From: Triatoma infestans
Taxonomy: Eukaryota > Arthropoda > Insecta > Hemiptera > Reduviidae
Direction: 5' to 3'
Length of the DNA: 64,000 nt
Assembly: GCA_011037195.1 (NCBI GenBank)
Contig: JAAEAF010003742.1
Span: 45,358 to 109,357, forward strand
Every line of letters begins with the position of its first letter. Position 1 is the first letter of the stretch. Below, one piece after another: positions 11,396 to 21,597 of this stretch. The notes under the pieces are model-generated. The model was not told where the DNA came from. It did no database searches and saw only the letters and a program-made list of their open reading frames with translations. The position numbers were made by a program, and so were the translations under genes.

Positions 11396-13221
11396 GGTGC
11401 GTTGTGGTGCGTAATGGATGACCTTTTGGTTAGGATGAATTCATCGGGATTTTATGTGCAAGCATATGCCGATGATGGTGTTATTTTATTGTTAGGGCGC
11501 TGTTTATCCACTATTTCGGACCTAATGCAAAGCGCCGTTAACATGTTATATGTTGGACACAAGATAAAGGTCTTTCTATTAATCCTGTTAAGACCCAGGC
11601 AATTCTATTTACTCATAGAAGGAAGATAGTAGGTTTTACACCTCCTAGGTTGTTAGGTACTTCCATACAGGTTAGCAAATCAGTGAAGTTCCTTGAAGTA
11701 GTTATCGACAGTAAATTGAACTGGTCGGAACATGTTAAGACACAACATCAAAAGGCGATAATCTCCTTTTGGCAATGTCGATGAGTTGTAGGTAAGAACT
11801 GGGGGATCACTCCCAAGATGATGTTCTGGATTTATTGCATGGTCATTAAACCTAGATTGGTGTATGCCGCTTTGGTATGGTGGCGTCGCATTGAAAGACG
11901 ATCCGCTAGGCAGCTGTTGGAAGAAATCCAACGTTTGGCTTGTCTGGCGGTGACTGGTGCGTTTCGGACTACACTGACCGCATCTATGGAGACTTTGTTA
12001 GGGATGCCACCTCTCTTTGTGGAGGTGAAAAACCAGGCAATGAAAGCCTGTTATAGAATTAAACAGGCAGGTTTTTGGCAGGGTAAGCGATATGGTCATT
12101 CTACCATTTATCGTGAGATGCTTTTAAGGATTCCCATTACAGGTTTCCCTTCTGATAGGAATTTGAAGACTTTTGTCTTTGGTCATTCCTACAGGGTTAG
12201 GTTGCCTTCTAGGGAAGATTGGTTAACCCTGGGTCCGTCTGGGGTGATTCCTGAGAATTATCTCCGATGCTACACGGACGGTTCCAGGATGAATGGTAGG
12301 TCTGGGGCTGCCGTCTATTTTGAGACGGGAGACCATTTGGTAGCGCCTCTTGGTGAGTGGGCCACCGTTTTCCAGGCTGAGGTTTATGCAATTCTTTGCT
12401 GGATTTTGGATGAGAGGGTGCGTAACACTAATTTAAAAGGTGTTTGTATCTGCTCGGACAGCCATTCTGCGTTGAAGGCGCTTAATTCATGTGTCTTCAC
12501 TTCCAGATTGGTGTTGGAATGTTCTAAAAGACTGGAAGATCTTTCTTCACTGAAGGATGTGCTTCTGGTCTGGGTTCCAGGTCATATGGGAATCTTTGGG
12601 AATGAGGAGGTGGATAGGTTTGCCAAATTAGGTGCCTCTCTCCCTTTCCTTGGTCCAGAGCCTGCTGTTGGTGTGTCTTCTGGCACATGTTTGTCGGGCT
12701 TTCAGACGTGGATGACCTCACAGCACTCATCCTTATGGATGAGTGCAGTGGGTTGTCGGCAGTCTAAAATGCTCATTGGGGGCCCGGACGGAGCTTTGAG
12801 TAGCGGGGTCCGATGTCTTTCACGGACCTCCCTCAGACATCTGGTTGGATTCCTCACTGGGCATTTTGGTTTAAGGAGACATCTCTATACAATGGGACTC
12901 GTGCCTGACCCCTTTTGTAGAGTTTGTGAGACTGAGGAGGAAACACCCATGCATCTGATGACGAATTGTTTGGGTTGTTAGGAGATTAGGTTTAGGACCT
13001 TCGGCCGGAATACGATATCGGTAGAGGATCTTAGGCTGTGTCCTTTTAAGGTTTTGGTCCGATTTGTTCGTTCTGCGGTAAAACTTAGATAGTTAAAACC
13101 TGGGCCTGGATTTTCGTTCTAGTCCCAGTGGTTGTTATTCTTTAGGAGTAGCTATATGGGCCCTGGGAGGCTTTGGATAGCGTAGGGTTTGCCCTCCCCT
13201 TCTGTGAATAATAATAATAAT
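11396..13221 (+). mobile_element. 5'-truncated I-like non-LTR element (RT end, RNase H)
   Basis: Begins within the RT palm (VQAYADDGVILL at ~11455), shifts frame near 11560-11630, and continues open from 11818 to 12981. The latter frame holds the RT C-terminus, an RNase H domain (YTDGSRMNGRSGAAVY; EVYAILC; ICSDSHSALKAL; WVPGHMGIFGNEEVDRF, giving the D-E-D-D catalytic set) and a terminal C..C...H....C knuckle. The 3' end is a (AAT)n tail at 13206-13221. A homologous copy sits at 62.96-64.0 kb. Confidence 0.75.
11818..12981 (+). CDS. RT C-terminus, RNase H and zinc knuckle of I-like element
   Basis: 387 codons without a stop. RNase H motifs are at roughly residues 155-280. RNase H normally degrades the RNA strand during element reverse transcription. 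The upstream RT is truncated and frame-shifted, so the protein would not be an active RT. The C-terminal knuckle reads CRVCETEEETPMHLMTNC. The long open frame despite 5' truncation suggests a recent insertion. Confidence 0.7.
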   Translation: MMFWIYCMVIKPRLVYAALVWWRRIERRSARQLLEEIQRLACLAVTGAFRTTLTASMETLLGMPPLFVEVKNQAMKACYRIKQAGFWQGKRYGHSTIYREMLLRIPITGFPSDRNLKTFVFGHSYRVRLPSREDWLTLGPSGVIPENYLRCYTDGSRMNGRSGAAVYFETGDHLVAPLGEWATVFQAEVYAILCWILDERVRNTNLKGVCICSDSHSALKALNSCVFTSRLVLECSKRLEDLSSLKDVLLVWVPGHMGIFGNEEVDRFAKLGASLPFLGPEPAVGVSSGTCLSGFQTWMTSQHSSLWMSAVGCRQSKMLIGGPDGALSSGVRCLSRTSLRHLVGFLTGHFGLRRHLYTMGLVPDPFCRVCETEEETPMHLMTNCLGC

Positions 13222-13966
13222 ATCTGTCAAAATTCTTCAACCGGAAGTACCACTTTACTAGTTTTTTTTGCAATTTTCTCAAAAACGGCTCCGACGATTT
13301 TCTTCAAACTTGGTATATCAACTACATATACAAAGAGCTACAACTATTATTTGAAACATTTCTCTGGGAAAATTCATTTAAGGACAGTTATAGGCGAGGG
13401 GGTGGGGTTAGGTTTTCAGCTAAAGTGCTATTTCAGTTTATTAGACAATTCTATCATTTAAATAATGTTAATTACAATTAGATATGTTGTTGAAATTCCG
13501 AGTTTGAAAAATCGGATAACCGGAAGTGCGTTTGCTTTACCACTTTACTAAATGACTTTTTCATTTTTTCGAGATTTTCTCAAAAATTGCTCCGACGATT
13601 TTTTTGAAACTTCTTATATAAAATAAACATACAAAGATGTATAACTTTTACTTAAAACATTTGTCTGGTAAAATTCATTTAGGGCAATTTTAAGGGAGAG
13701 GTGGGATCATATTTTTCTCTAAAGTGCTATCATAATTGATTATACAATTCAATCATCCACACAAAATTAATTAAAAATAAATAGGTGGCCAAAATTCAGA
13801 GTTTCAAGAAAATTAATAAACCGGAAGTGCGCTTTTACTGAACAGTTTTTTCAGTTTTCTGCAAATTTCATTAAATTTGGTACACAAACTATAAAATTTG
13901 TCAATTATAATTTTGAGAACTGGAGTAAGAGAAAGTTGTGTGAGTGTTTCACACCAGATTTTTTGT
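13221..13966 (+). repeat. R285 repeat family: monomers 1', 2', 3 and terminal hairpin
   Basis: Monomers start near 13249, 13528 and 13820 (spacing ~280-290 bp). The array ends with a perfect hairpin GTGTGA...TCACAC at 13938-13954 followed by CAGATTTTTT. The first ~505 bp duplicates 10891-11395. Confidence 0.7.
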
Positions 13967-14582
13967 GATGTGATATGCCTGTGCCAATGTGTGGATTTTT
14001 ATATATTATTTTTATATTAATTTATAAAAATTTGATGTTGGTATTGGTACAACATTACTAAGATATATGATCCAGCAAAGAATCAATGTTAACTCATTGA
14101 CATTTCCTTTGAATCGAAACACTTTATTTAGATAACAAAATTTCCGTTAAGTAAACCACTTAATTTTTGGACTCAAATGGTACACTCTTTTTTTCGCAGT
14201 TTTTCTCTGGGTGCACAGTGACAGATTTATTGTTAATTTAACATATTTAATAAATTGTAGGGGTGGGATGCAAGTTTTTACCTGGATGCTGGCTTACTTC
14301 GTGATTTCTATCTAGCCAAGTTACTAATAATGATAGGTAATGTATTTAAAAAAAAAATGTTGAACCCCCACATATCCAAGTCAGGAGCCGCCACTGGCTC
14401 CCACTGCAACAATCAGATACATTCACCGATTATTTGATTTCGTTAATCTGTCCCCACACTGAATGTTTAGCAAATACCTAATAGTTTTAGCTCCAATGTA
14501 TAATTGAGGCGGTCAGTATATAACTGCAGTAGTAAAAATATATATATATATATATTTATATATGTATAATTAAATGACTTAC

Positions 14583-14689
14583 GCTCTTAAACCCGGGCTA
14601 TTAACATAGCTGAACGTTGATAATATTAGCCAGAGCAGCATTATTATAGTATTTATGAGAAATCCCAGTAGTACTAAATTTGGATTGGC
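14583..14689 (-). CDS. Copy A exon 3 (TM3)
   Basis: A 107-nt exon after TTTAAATAG, ending before GTAAGTCA in phase 2. It encodes ANPNLVLLGF and a hydrophobic run ending SPGLR. It matches copy B exon 3 in length and phase. No exon 4 counterpart was seen between 1 and 14582 on the minus strand, so copy A is either truncated or has an intron 3 longer than 14.5 kb. Confidence 0.7.
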
Positions 14690-14806
14690 CTATTTAAACA
14701 AACAATATAATTGTTTATATGAACTTCCTATATTTAAGTGTTTTATAAATCTATACTTTAGAAAAACAAAGTTTGGGTAAATTCTGAATTTACCAAATAT
14801 ACTTAC

Positions 14807-14883
14807 CCAGCTGCCAGCCAATAGGATCCAAACGTGTCCTCCACAGATGAGAATTAATACCAAGTAGGCAATTATGTATTGTA
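14807..14883 (-). CDS. Copy A exon 2 (TM2)
   Basis: A 77-nt exon between ...GTTCACAG and GTAAGTAT. The phase-1 join with exon 1 restores a Val codon. It encodes a single hydrophobic segment nearly identical to copy B exon 2. Intron 2 is only 117 bp here, versus 8.5 kb in copy B, where an LTR element has inserted. Confidence 0.72.
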
Positions 14884-15349
14884 CTGTGAACACAAAAATC
14901 CAAGTCTTTACTGGTCATTTACACTAACACAGCACACAACTCAATAACCTAATGCTCCTTTACTAGGAAGGATATAGCATCTGATAAGGAAATAGTAATG
15001 GTGAATAACACATGGACAACCTATATCCACAATTTATACTATACCTACTTCCCCTTAGAACATACATCATAAAAATGGTATGTTACTTCACTTTCGAATA
15101 TGGCGGTAGAGTCACCAAAAGTTAACAACTTTAGAGCATTATTGTAGTTTAAACGACCTGGAGGTTAACGTTAGTAAATAAAAAACGTCGTAATTTAAGA
15201 AATATCGTAATAAAAGGAATAAAGAAATAATATCAGTGAATTATTATACTTTAACAGCAAATTTATATTAACTATTTTCTTATTGGTTGTTTTAAAGCAA
15301 TAACTTTTTTTTCCCCCTGGGCGCGTCAACTACGGCGGTTAGGTGCGTC
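14884..15349. other. Intron 1 sequence of copy A, nothing recognisable
   Basis: AT-rich non-coding sequence between the acceptor of copy A exon 2 and an ORF1-like remnant. No open frame or repeat stands out. Confidence 0.5.
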
Positions 15350-15725
15350 CCCCCAAACATTTTACTCTTCTCTGGCCACTCGAGCTAGGATGACACATAA
15401 TACCTATTATTTTTGTATATGAAGTGTCCATTATTGGAATCTTAGATTTATTATCTTACATTTTAAAGACTTTCAACAATTTCTCCTATTTCATTTTGCA
15501 TTGTGACAGAGATCTTTGTATAACAATAATTCCCTTTAATTTTTTCACATTTTTCAGAATTTCTCATACTTGTGTTAAAGAGCCATTATAATTTGAAGCT
15601 GCTGGTTTCCCAATAGTGTATGCTTCAACTGCTTTTATATTTTCAAGTCCTAAACTTTCTTTACATAATTCCCAGACTATATCTATTGCATTTCGTTCTT
15701 CCTTTTTGATGTAACTCTAATTATC
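15350..15725 (-). pseudogene. Probable ORF1-like non-LTR remnant
   Basis: In one minus frame a stretch reads NAIDIVWELCKESLG and then AYTIGKPAASNYNG, followed after a stop by LKNVKKLKGIIVIQRSLS. This spacing resembles the C-terminal half of the N2-type ORF1 proteins. Too short and broken for a firm call. Confidence 0.35.
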
Positions 15726-15959
15726 AAATTCTCTCTTTTCCTAAAGAATATTTATTTCTTAACTGGTTTAAATAGTATGTATGTTTATAGTATGGTGTAA
15801 ATAGCCTTCACTTTACACATATAAAGTTTTATAAAAATGAACGATAAAAGATCAGTTAAGGTTTGGCATTATCGGTTATAAACAATGAACTGGGTTAAGA
15901 AATGGGTAAATCTTATTAACTTTAACATTGAACACTATCATCAGAGTTACATAGTAACT

Positions 15960-16454
15960 TTTACTGATCCCCTTTAGCCGGGGTCGGCAGCCTTTTTTTC
16001 TTTCGAAGAGCCATTTTTAGAAATGTATTTACCACAATAATACTTAAGGAGTCGCAAGTCAGCAACTTGATTTATGAAATATACATTTTTGAAAGGTAAG
16101 CGTAAAACGTGTTTTTTTAAGTTAAAATGAGTTTATTTGTGCTTTACTTAAAGCTGCTGTAATAAAATAAAATACAATTAAATTATTTATTAATTATCAA
16201 TGTAACAATAGTGGTAATTATAATTATTATGATTTTAAACCTTGTTACCTATAAATTAACATTTTTCTTAATATATTTAACTTATATTAATAATAAAATT
16301 AAAAAACCTGGTGTGAAACACTCACACAACTTCCTCTTACTACAGTTCTCAAAATAATAATTGACAAATCTTATGGTTTGTGTACCAAATTTAATAAAAT
16401 TCGTTGAATACTGTTCAGTGAAGGCGCACTTCCGGTGCTATGCTGTTCACATAC
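15960..16454 (-). repeat. hAT-like terminus and R285 repeat (inverted orientation)
   Basis: GCCGGGGTCGGCAGCC at ~15977 resembles hAT ends of the CAGGGGTCGGCA type; related GCCGACC motifs are at ~26512 and ~28778. From 16311 the hairpin GTGTGA...TCACAC (16311-16327) and an R285 monomer run in inverted orientation relative to 13.8 kb. The R285 unit is interrupted by the Gypsy element and resumes at 21189 with its (CA)n head. Confidence 0.5.
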
Positions 16455-16458
16455 ATAC

Positions 16459-16624
16459 TGTGGTATAGTTTTGTTAGTGTTATTTTATAATTTTTGCATA
16501 TGAACAGATATATTTTGTTGATAGATTGTGTAATTTCATGGGACATTTCACACGCTTAAATAAAGTGTTATTTAATTTACAAAGCCGCCTTCTTTATTAA
16601 CAGTAGCTTGACAATAGTGTTACA
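16459..16624 (+). repeat. 5' LTR of the Gypsy element
   Basis: 166 bp, TG...CA ends, with an AATAAAG polyadenylation-like motif near 16558. It aligns with the 168-bp 3' LTR throughout; several substitutions and small indels cluster in the first 50 bp. Very short LTRs are a notable trait of this family. Confidence 0.8.
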
Positions 16625-16626
16625 AG

Positions 16627-16644
16627 TGGTGGCAGCGGTGGGAT
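16627..16644 (+). other. Primer binding site of the Gypsy element
   Basis: TGGTGGCAGCGGTGGGAT begins 2 bp after the 5' LTR, the expected position and TGG start for pairing with a tRNA 3' CCA. The tRNA species was not identified. Confidence 0.6.
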
Positions 16645-16653
16645 ATATCGATC

Positions 16654-17505
16654 ATGCCTCGGACTAAGCGTCAAGCTAGAGCCGTTGATGACACGGCGGA
16701 GTACTAGGCCTACCCAACCGCTAGTACGACCCAAGGAATTTGTTGAAGGCCCGTGGAGAGACTACATACAGTATTTTAATCGGGTAAGTAACGTTAATGG
16801 ATGGGATAATTTAACTAAGGCTCGCTATTTAGCCCTGTGCCTTACAGGGGAGAGCTTGATGGTGTACAATACTCTCTCTGAGGCGGACCAGGAGAACTAT
16901 GAGCGAGTTTGTGCGCACATCGAATCTAGATTAGACCCACCGGAGAGGTACTGGCTCAAGAGGAATTCATTCAAGCATAGGAAGCAAGAAAGACAAGAGT
17001 CCTTGACTCAGTTTGCGACGAATTTGGAGATTCTGTACCAGGAAGCCTTTCCTAGTGAATCCGAGGAGGCCCACAGACAGGAGGCGCTCAGGGAACAATT
17101 TCTGGATGGCATTAGAGACAGCGTAATCCGCTGTCCAACCAACCCGAAGACCATCGCGGATGCCCTCAACACCGCATTACAGGTAGAAGCCATCAGTAAC
17201 AAGCATGGGAAGCTGCCAACGTCCATTTGGGCGATACAAGAGGAGCCAGCAGCAGGCGAGGGAGAGCCGGCGTCTGGGTTCTAGCGATATCCACGCGGAA
17301 ATCGCTTGATGAAAGGCTTAGAAAGCAAGAAAAAAGGTTAGCAGGGTTGACCAAGGCGCTAGCCGACCTGACCGCACAACTCAGGACGAAGGATAGTCAA
17401 GGAACCCGCCAGAGGCTAACTTGCTGGAACTGCGGGAGAACAGGGCATGTAAGAGCTCGTTGCCCAAGAAACGAGGACACGGAAAACTACAGTCAGCCAG
17501 CCTAG
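16654..17505 (+). pseudogene. Gag of the Gypsy element
   Basis: The start ATG at 16654 (MPRTKRQARAV) is in a different frame from the main gag frame (16685-17284), which contains a capsid-like region (FVEGPWRDYIQYFNR ... LTGESLMVYNTLSE). The nucleocapsid knuckle CWNCGRTGHVRARC is in a third frame (17227-17505). Two frameshifts therefore split a gag of about 285 residues. Confidence 0.75.
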
Positions 17506-18190
17506 GGGACCGGGAACTGGCTGAGGAAAGCATGGTCCCCTCTATGGTAATCGATGGGCACTGCCAAGGGAAGAACCATGTCCATGTGCAGCTAAATGAA
17601 GTGAATACCCCCGCCTTGGTTGATTCGGGGGCAGGAGCCACGCTGGTTAGCTCGGAGTTTGCAGAACGCATTGGGTTCCGCGCTTCCCAGGAATGTAGAA
17701 AAAACCTGCGCAACGCTAGCGGAGGAAGGATTAGAGTGAGGGGAACGGCTGACATTATAATAGGCCTAGGTAGCAGAAGATTTGAGCACCGGAGTATCAT
17801 CGGCGATATCGAGCATGATGTAATCTCGGGAGTTGATTTTCTGGAGCGGAATGAGATCCAGCTGCAGTTCTGACCAGGAATGTTTGAAGCCGATGGGGTA
17901 CGAACGAAGTTAATTCCAGCGAGCCAAGCAGAAGAGCCTAACCTAAGTGTCTCACTCGCAGAAAATGTCGTTGTACCAGGACGGCAGGAAATGGTGGCTA
18001 TAGCATGCGTCTGCGTAGATATAATGGAAGGCAAGGAAGTCATGTTTGAAACGGAAATAACGAAGGCAGGGATTTGCGCTGCAAGAGTTTTGGCGAAAGT
18101 CTACCACGGGTCAATCTCTGTCCGCCTGATGAATACAGGGCCGGAACCGTATTCCTTTGTTTGCAAACATGAGGATAGTTTACATTGAGC
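17421..18190 (+). pseudogene. Protease region of the Gypsy element
   Basis: The retroviral-type aspartic protease motif ALVDSGAGATLVSS lies near 17615-17655, with the flap/ILG region following to about 17870. A stop near 17871 interrupts the frame; coding resumes at 17880-18188 in the PR-RT connecting region. It would process Gag-Pol if intact. Confidence 0.7.
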
Positions 18191-18448
18191 TGATGGAGGA
18201 GAGGAAAGAGTGGGCGAGAAAGTTTGCGAAGTAACGGAATGCTATGAATCTGGGGCTGCTGACATTGGAAGAAGGTTTTATCTTACAAAACACAGGCCTC
18301 AACCCAATGCAGCGTCGTAAGATGGTCGAGCTGCTTCAGGAATTCAACGAAATCTTCTCGTCGGGGCCAAAGGATATGGACGGACGGGCCTAGTGAAACC
18401 GCCATCAATACGGGTGACGCAAAATCCCTGAAACAACCGCCACGAAAA

Positions 18449-18970
18449 GTGCCATTTCAGCGCCACAAGGAGGTGGCCCGTCTTGACGAAGAAATGCAGG
18501 AACAAGACGTGGTTGAACCCTCCATGTCTTCCTGGGCAAGCCCGATCGAATTGGTACAGAAGAAGACCGGAAGCACACGGTTCTGCGTTGATTACCGCCG
18601 ATTAAACCTAGTGGCCAAAAAGGATGCTTACCCTTTACCTAGAACAGACGACATTTTGGGTAGCCTGGCCGGAGCAAAGTATTACTCGTCCTTGGACCTG
18701 GCCGCCGGATACTGGCAAGTGAAAATGGAACCAAAAGACAAAGAAAAGACGGCGTTCATAACCATCCACGGATTATTCCACTTCAACGTTTTACCGTCCG
18801 GGCTCTATAACGCTCCTAGCACGTTCCAGCGTTTGATGGATGCCGTGCTGAGTGGTCATAAGTGGAAAATAGCGATGGTCTATCTAGACGACATCATTAT
18901 GTGGAGCACCACGATTGAGGAACACTTGGACCGGCTTCGCACTGTTTTTGAGCGAATTAGAATAGCCTAA
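18449..18970 (+). pseudogene. Reverse transcriptase of the Gypsy element
   Basis: Contains FCVDYRRLN, YYSSLDLAAGYWQV, LPSGLYNAPSTFQRLMD and the catalytic VYLDDIIM. A stop at 18968-18970 cuts it before the thumb; downstream RT/connection sequence (18970-19166) is in other frames. Confidence 0.82.
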
Positions 18971-19166
18971 TTAAAACTGAAACCGCAAAACTATTGCGGA
19001 GCCCGATAAATTTTCTTGGGCATGTCGTCTCTGCGCAAGGGGTGTCGACAGATCCAGCGAAGTTGCAGGCGATTAGAGATTGGCCGGTTCCAGTTAACAG
19101 GCAAGAGTTCGATCTTTTCTGGGCTTCGCAGCGTACTACCGGCGATTTATAAAAGGCTTTGTACAA

Positions 19167-20201
19167 ATGGCGGGTCCGCTATATAAAGCGGCAGAGCGGC
19201 AAAATAAATTTTATTTTGGGCCGGAGCTAGAGGCTTGCCTTGAACAGTTGAAACAAGCACTACTTACTGCGCCTGTTTTGGCACTACCCAAGGCTGAGGG
19301 GCCGTTCTACGTAGACTGTGATGCTAGCGATGTGGGTGTTGGCGCTGTTCTAAGCCAGATCCAAGAGGGAAAAGAAAAAGTTACCTGCTAGCGCTTAGTG
19401 TATACAGTCCGCCAGTTCCGGTGCTACTTGTGATCAGCACAAGTAGTGCTGGTCACAAGTAGCCAGCACCGGTGCCAGCCGATCAAGGTAAGGACGGACT
19501 ATAGCTCCTTAAAATGGCTCCATTCTTTTAAGGAACCAGAAGGGCAGATAGCAAGATGGCTAGAACAACTGGCATCGTACGATTTTGAGGTGATTCATCG
19601 CCCTGGAGAATTGCATACGGATGGGTTATCGCGAGCTTGCAGGCAGTGCGGCAGTGAGCCGGAAATAGAGGATGGGCAAGAGCACCCCCGCAAAAACACA
19701 GGGGACGGCAAATTGGAGTCCGTCAACCTTATAATCCAGAGTGCCGAAGACCTCAAGGGGAAGCAAATGGATGACCCTATCTTGTCTTCAGTCCTGCGAT
19801 GGAAGAGAAACGGGGCCAGACCTCCGTTTAAGGAAGTAAAGAGCGGTGATCTTGCGCTTATAAGTCTATGGGCGCAGTGGGCTCGGCTGGAAATGAAAGA
19901 TGAAGCACTGTATAGGAGGTGGGACGAGAGGGGCATGCCTACTAGATACCAGCTAGTAGTCCCGCGGAGCCTTAGAAGAGAGATACTGACGAAAATCCAC
20001 GTGGAGGCCACAGGAGCACACCTTGGAATAGCAAAAACGCTGAAGAAGGTGCGGGACAGGTACTACTGGCCTGGGCATACCCAGGAGCTAGGTAATTTTA
20101 TAAATGCATGCTCTGATTGCGAAGCTAAAAAAGGGCGGCGGTCACGTGCCCCCTACAGAGTACAGGGTTCCCGTTTCAACGTATCGCCTTGGACCTCCTA
20201 G
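19167..20201 (+). pseudogene. RNase H and integrase zinc domain of the Gypsy element
   Basis: FYVDCDASDVGVGAVLSQ (19305) is the first RNase H motif; a stop near 19391 and a small rearrangement with a GCACAAGTAGTGCTGG-type inverted repeat at 19425-19460 separate it from VRTDYSSLKWLHSF (19490). The integrase H..H..C..C domain follows (HVEATGAHLGI ... RYYWPGH ... CSDC, 20000-20125). Confidence 0.75.
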
Positions 20202-21006
20202 GACTACTACCGTTACTTATTACTAGTAGCAGACTACTTTACGCGCTGCCAAACGCTGAGGCCATGACAGTGGCAGGAAAACTACTGGAGGAATTCATCG
20301 CCCGCTATGGAGCCCCCTATGAGATCCATATAGACCAGGGGCGGCATTCAATTCGAATCAAACCTATTGAAAATCCTGAAGCACCTGGCGAAAAGACTAG
20401 ACATCAAGAAGACAAGGACCACCCCTTGCCACCCCCAGTCTGACGGATTGTGGAAGGGTTCAACCCGTACCCTTTGCCAAATGCTGAGCCATTACATAAG
20501 CCAGCAGCAGAACGACTGGGACCGCCACCTACCCTACATAATGATGGCGTACCGCTTTGACAGGCAGGAGACTTCGCGGCTAACCCCGTATTACGCCTTG
20601 TTTGGAGAGAGATAAGCCTCCCGTTAGACCTCGTGTATGGGCGCGCGGAGGAAGGCGCCACGCTTCGCGAGTACGTCCAAAGACGAATTGCCCAAATGGA
20701 GGCGGCTTACCAGTACCTGCGACAAGAGCAAGGCAGCAAGCAGGAACGGCAGAAGGATTATTATGACCGCCTTGTCGGGGCCCTCGCTTCAAGATTGGAG
20801 ATCAAGTAATGCTCTTGACCCCAAGAATTAGAAGAGGCCTTAGCACCAAGTTCCATCGACCCTGGGGAGGGCCGTACAAAATAGAGCAGCAACTCTCCGA
20901 GGGGACGTATATGATCACAGATTGTAGGAGAAGGAGTAAACCACTTATAGTCCACTACAACAGGCAGAAGCCTCATCGAGAGGACGCACAGGCCAAGGCC
21001 TCGTGA
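20189..21006 (+). pseudogene. Integrase core and C-terminus of the Gypsy element
   Basis: The first Asp is in a LDLLGLLP context (~20190) and the second in IHIDQGRH (~20330). The block that should carry the catalytic Glu reads PQSDGLWKGSTRTL (20430-20475), with no Glu at that position. A C-terminal domain (FHRPWGGPYKIEQQL, 20850-20890) precedes the 3' LTR. Frame breaks at ~20200, 20440, 20615 and 20810. Confidence 0.7.
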
Positions 21007-21016
21007 AGGGGAGAGT
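21006..21016 (+). other. Polypurine tract of the Gypsy element
   Basis: AAGGGGAGAG immediately precedes the 3' LTR start and would prime plus-strand DNA. Confidence 0.6.
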
Positions 21017-21184
21017 TGCGGTAACGATGGTTTTTTTAGTATTATTTTTATTTAATTTTGCATATGAAAGATATATTTTGATATTGTGTAATTTCACGGG
21101 ACATATTTCATGCGCTAAAATAAAGTGTTATTTAATTTACAAAGCGGCCTTCTTTATTAACAGTAGCTTGACAATAGTGTTACA
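21017..21184 (+). repeat. 3' LTR of the Gypsy element
   Basis: 168 bp, TG...CA ends, matches the 5' LTR; followed directly by the ATAC target duplication. Confidence 0.8.
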
Positions 21185-21188
21185 ATAC

Positions 21189-21597
21189 CTACACACACAA
21201 ACACACACACACACACACACACACACAGACCATTTGCTAAAAACCACTTTTTTCGACTCAGGAGGTTACTTTCATTTTCAAACAAGACCGCAGAATCTAC
21301 TGTCAGCTGGATTATTAATTTATTTTTATTAAAATTCATGGTCGAAAATGTCAATCCGAAAAGTGACACAAGTCCAAATGCATGTTTTTAATTGAAAATT
21401 CGGGCAAACTGTTCCAAATATCAAAAACAACTTGATCTTGCCTTTTAAGATTTCCTATGTCAGACCGTTTACATTGTCTAGCAAAGTAGATTTCTGCCTT
21501 TCCAAATTTTCTAATTCGCTTTTAATATTTGATTATGAGTGTATTATTTTCTTTCGTTTAAATTGAAACTTTTTTTTTGTTGTATACGTATGTAATA
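21189..21597 (-). repeat. R285 head (CA)n and duplicated block X, part 1
   Basis: (CA)n at 21190-21228 followed by TTTGCTAAAAACCACTTTTT, the R285 head. From 21262 the sequence matches 28407-28750 (block Y) closely, then is cut at 21598 by the Jockey poly(A) tail. Confidence 0.65.

Larger units (their letters stand above)
10146..14396. mobile_element. Composite block bounded by hAT-like inverted termini
   Basis: The left end CAGTGGCGGCTACTGG (10146-10161) and right end TCAGGAGCCGCCACTG (14381-14396) are inverted repeats (14/16). Just outside are GTCCCACT (10138-10145) and CTCCCACT (14398-14405), a probable 8-bp duplication with one mismatch. Both features fit a hAT-type DNA transposon. No transposase frame exists inside; the interior holds the ~285-bp repeat array and a non-LTR insertion. 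It lies in intron 3 of copy A. Confidence 0.55.
16455..21188 (+). mobile_element. Ty3/Gypsy LTR retrotransposon, complete but decayed
   Basis: LTRs at 16459-16624 and 21017-21184, with 4-bp target duplication ATAC at 16455-16458 and 21185-21188. The order gag, protease, RT, RNase H, integrase gives the Ty3/Gypsy layout; there is no env. Multiple frame breaks: gag near 16680, between gag and the knuckle near 17284, between PR and RT, within RNase H (19390-19446) and in integrase. It sits inside an R285 repeat in intron 1 of copy A, opposite to gene orientation. Confidence 0.88.
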
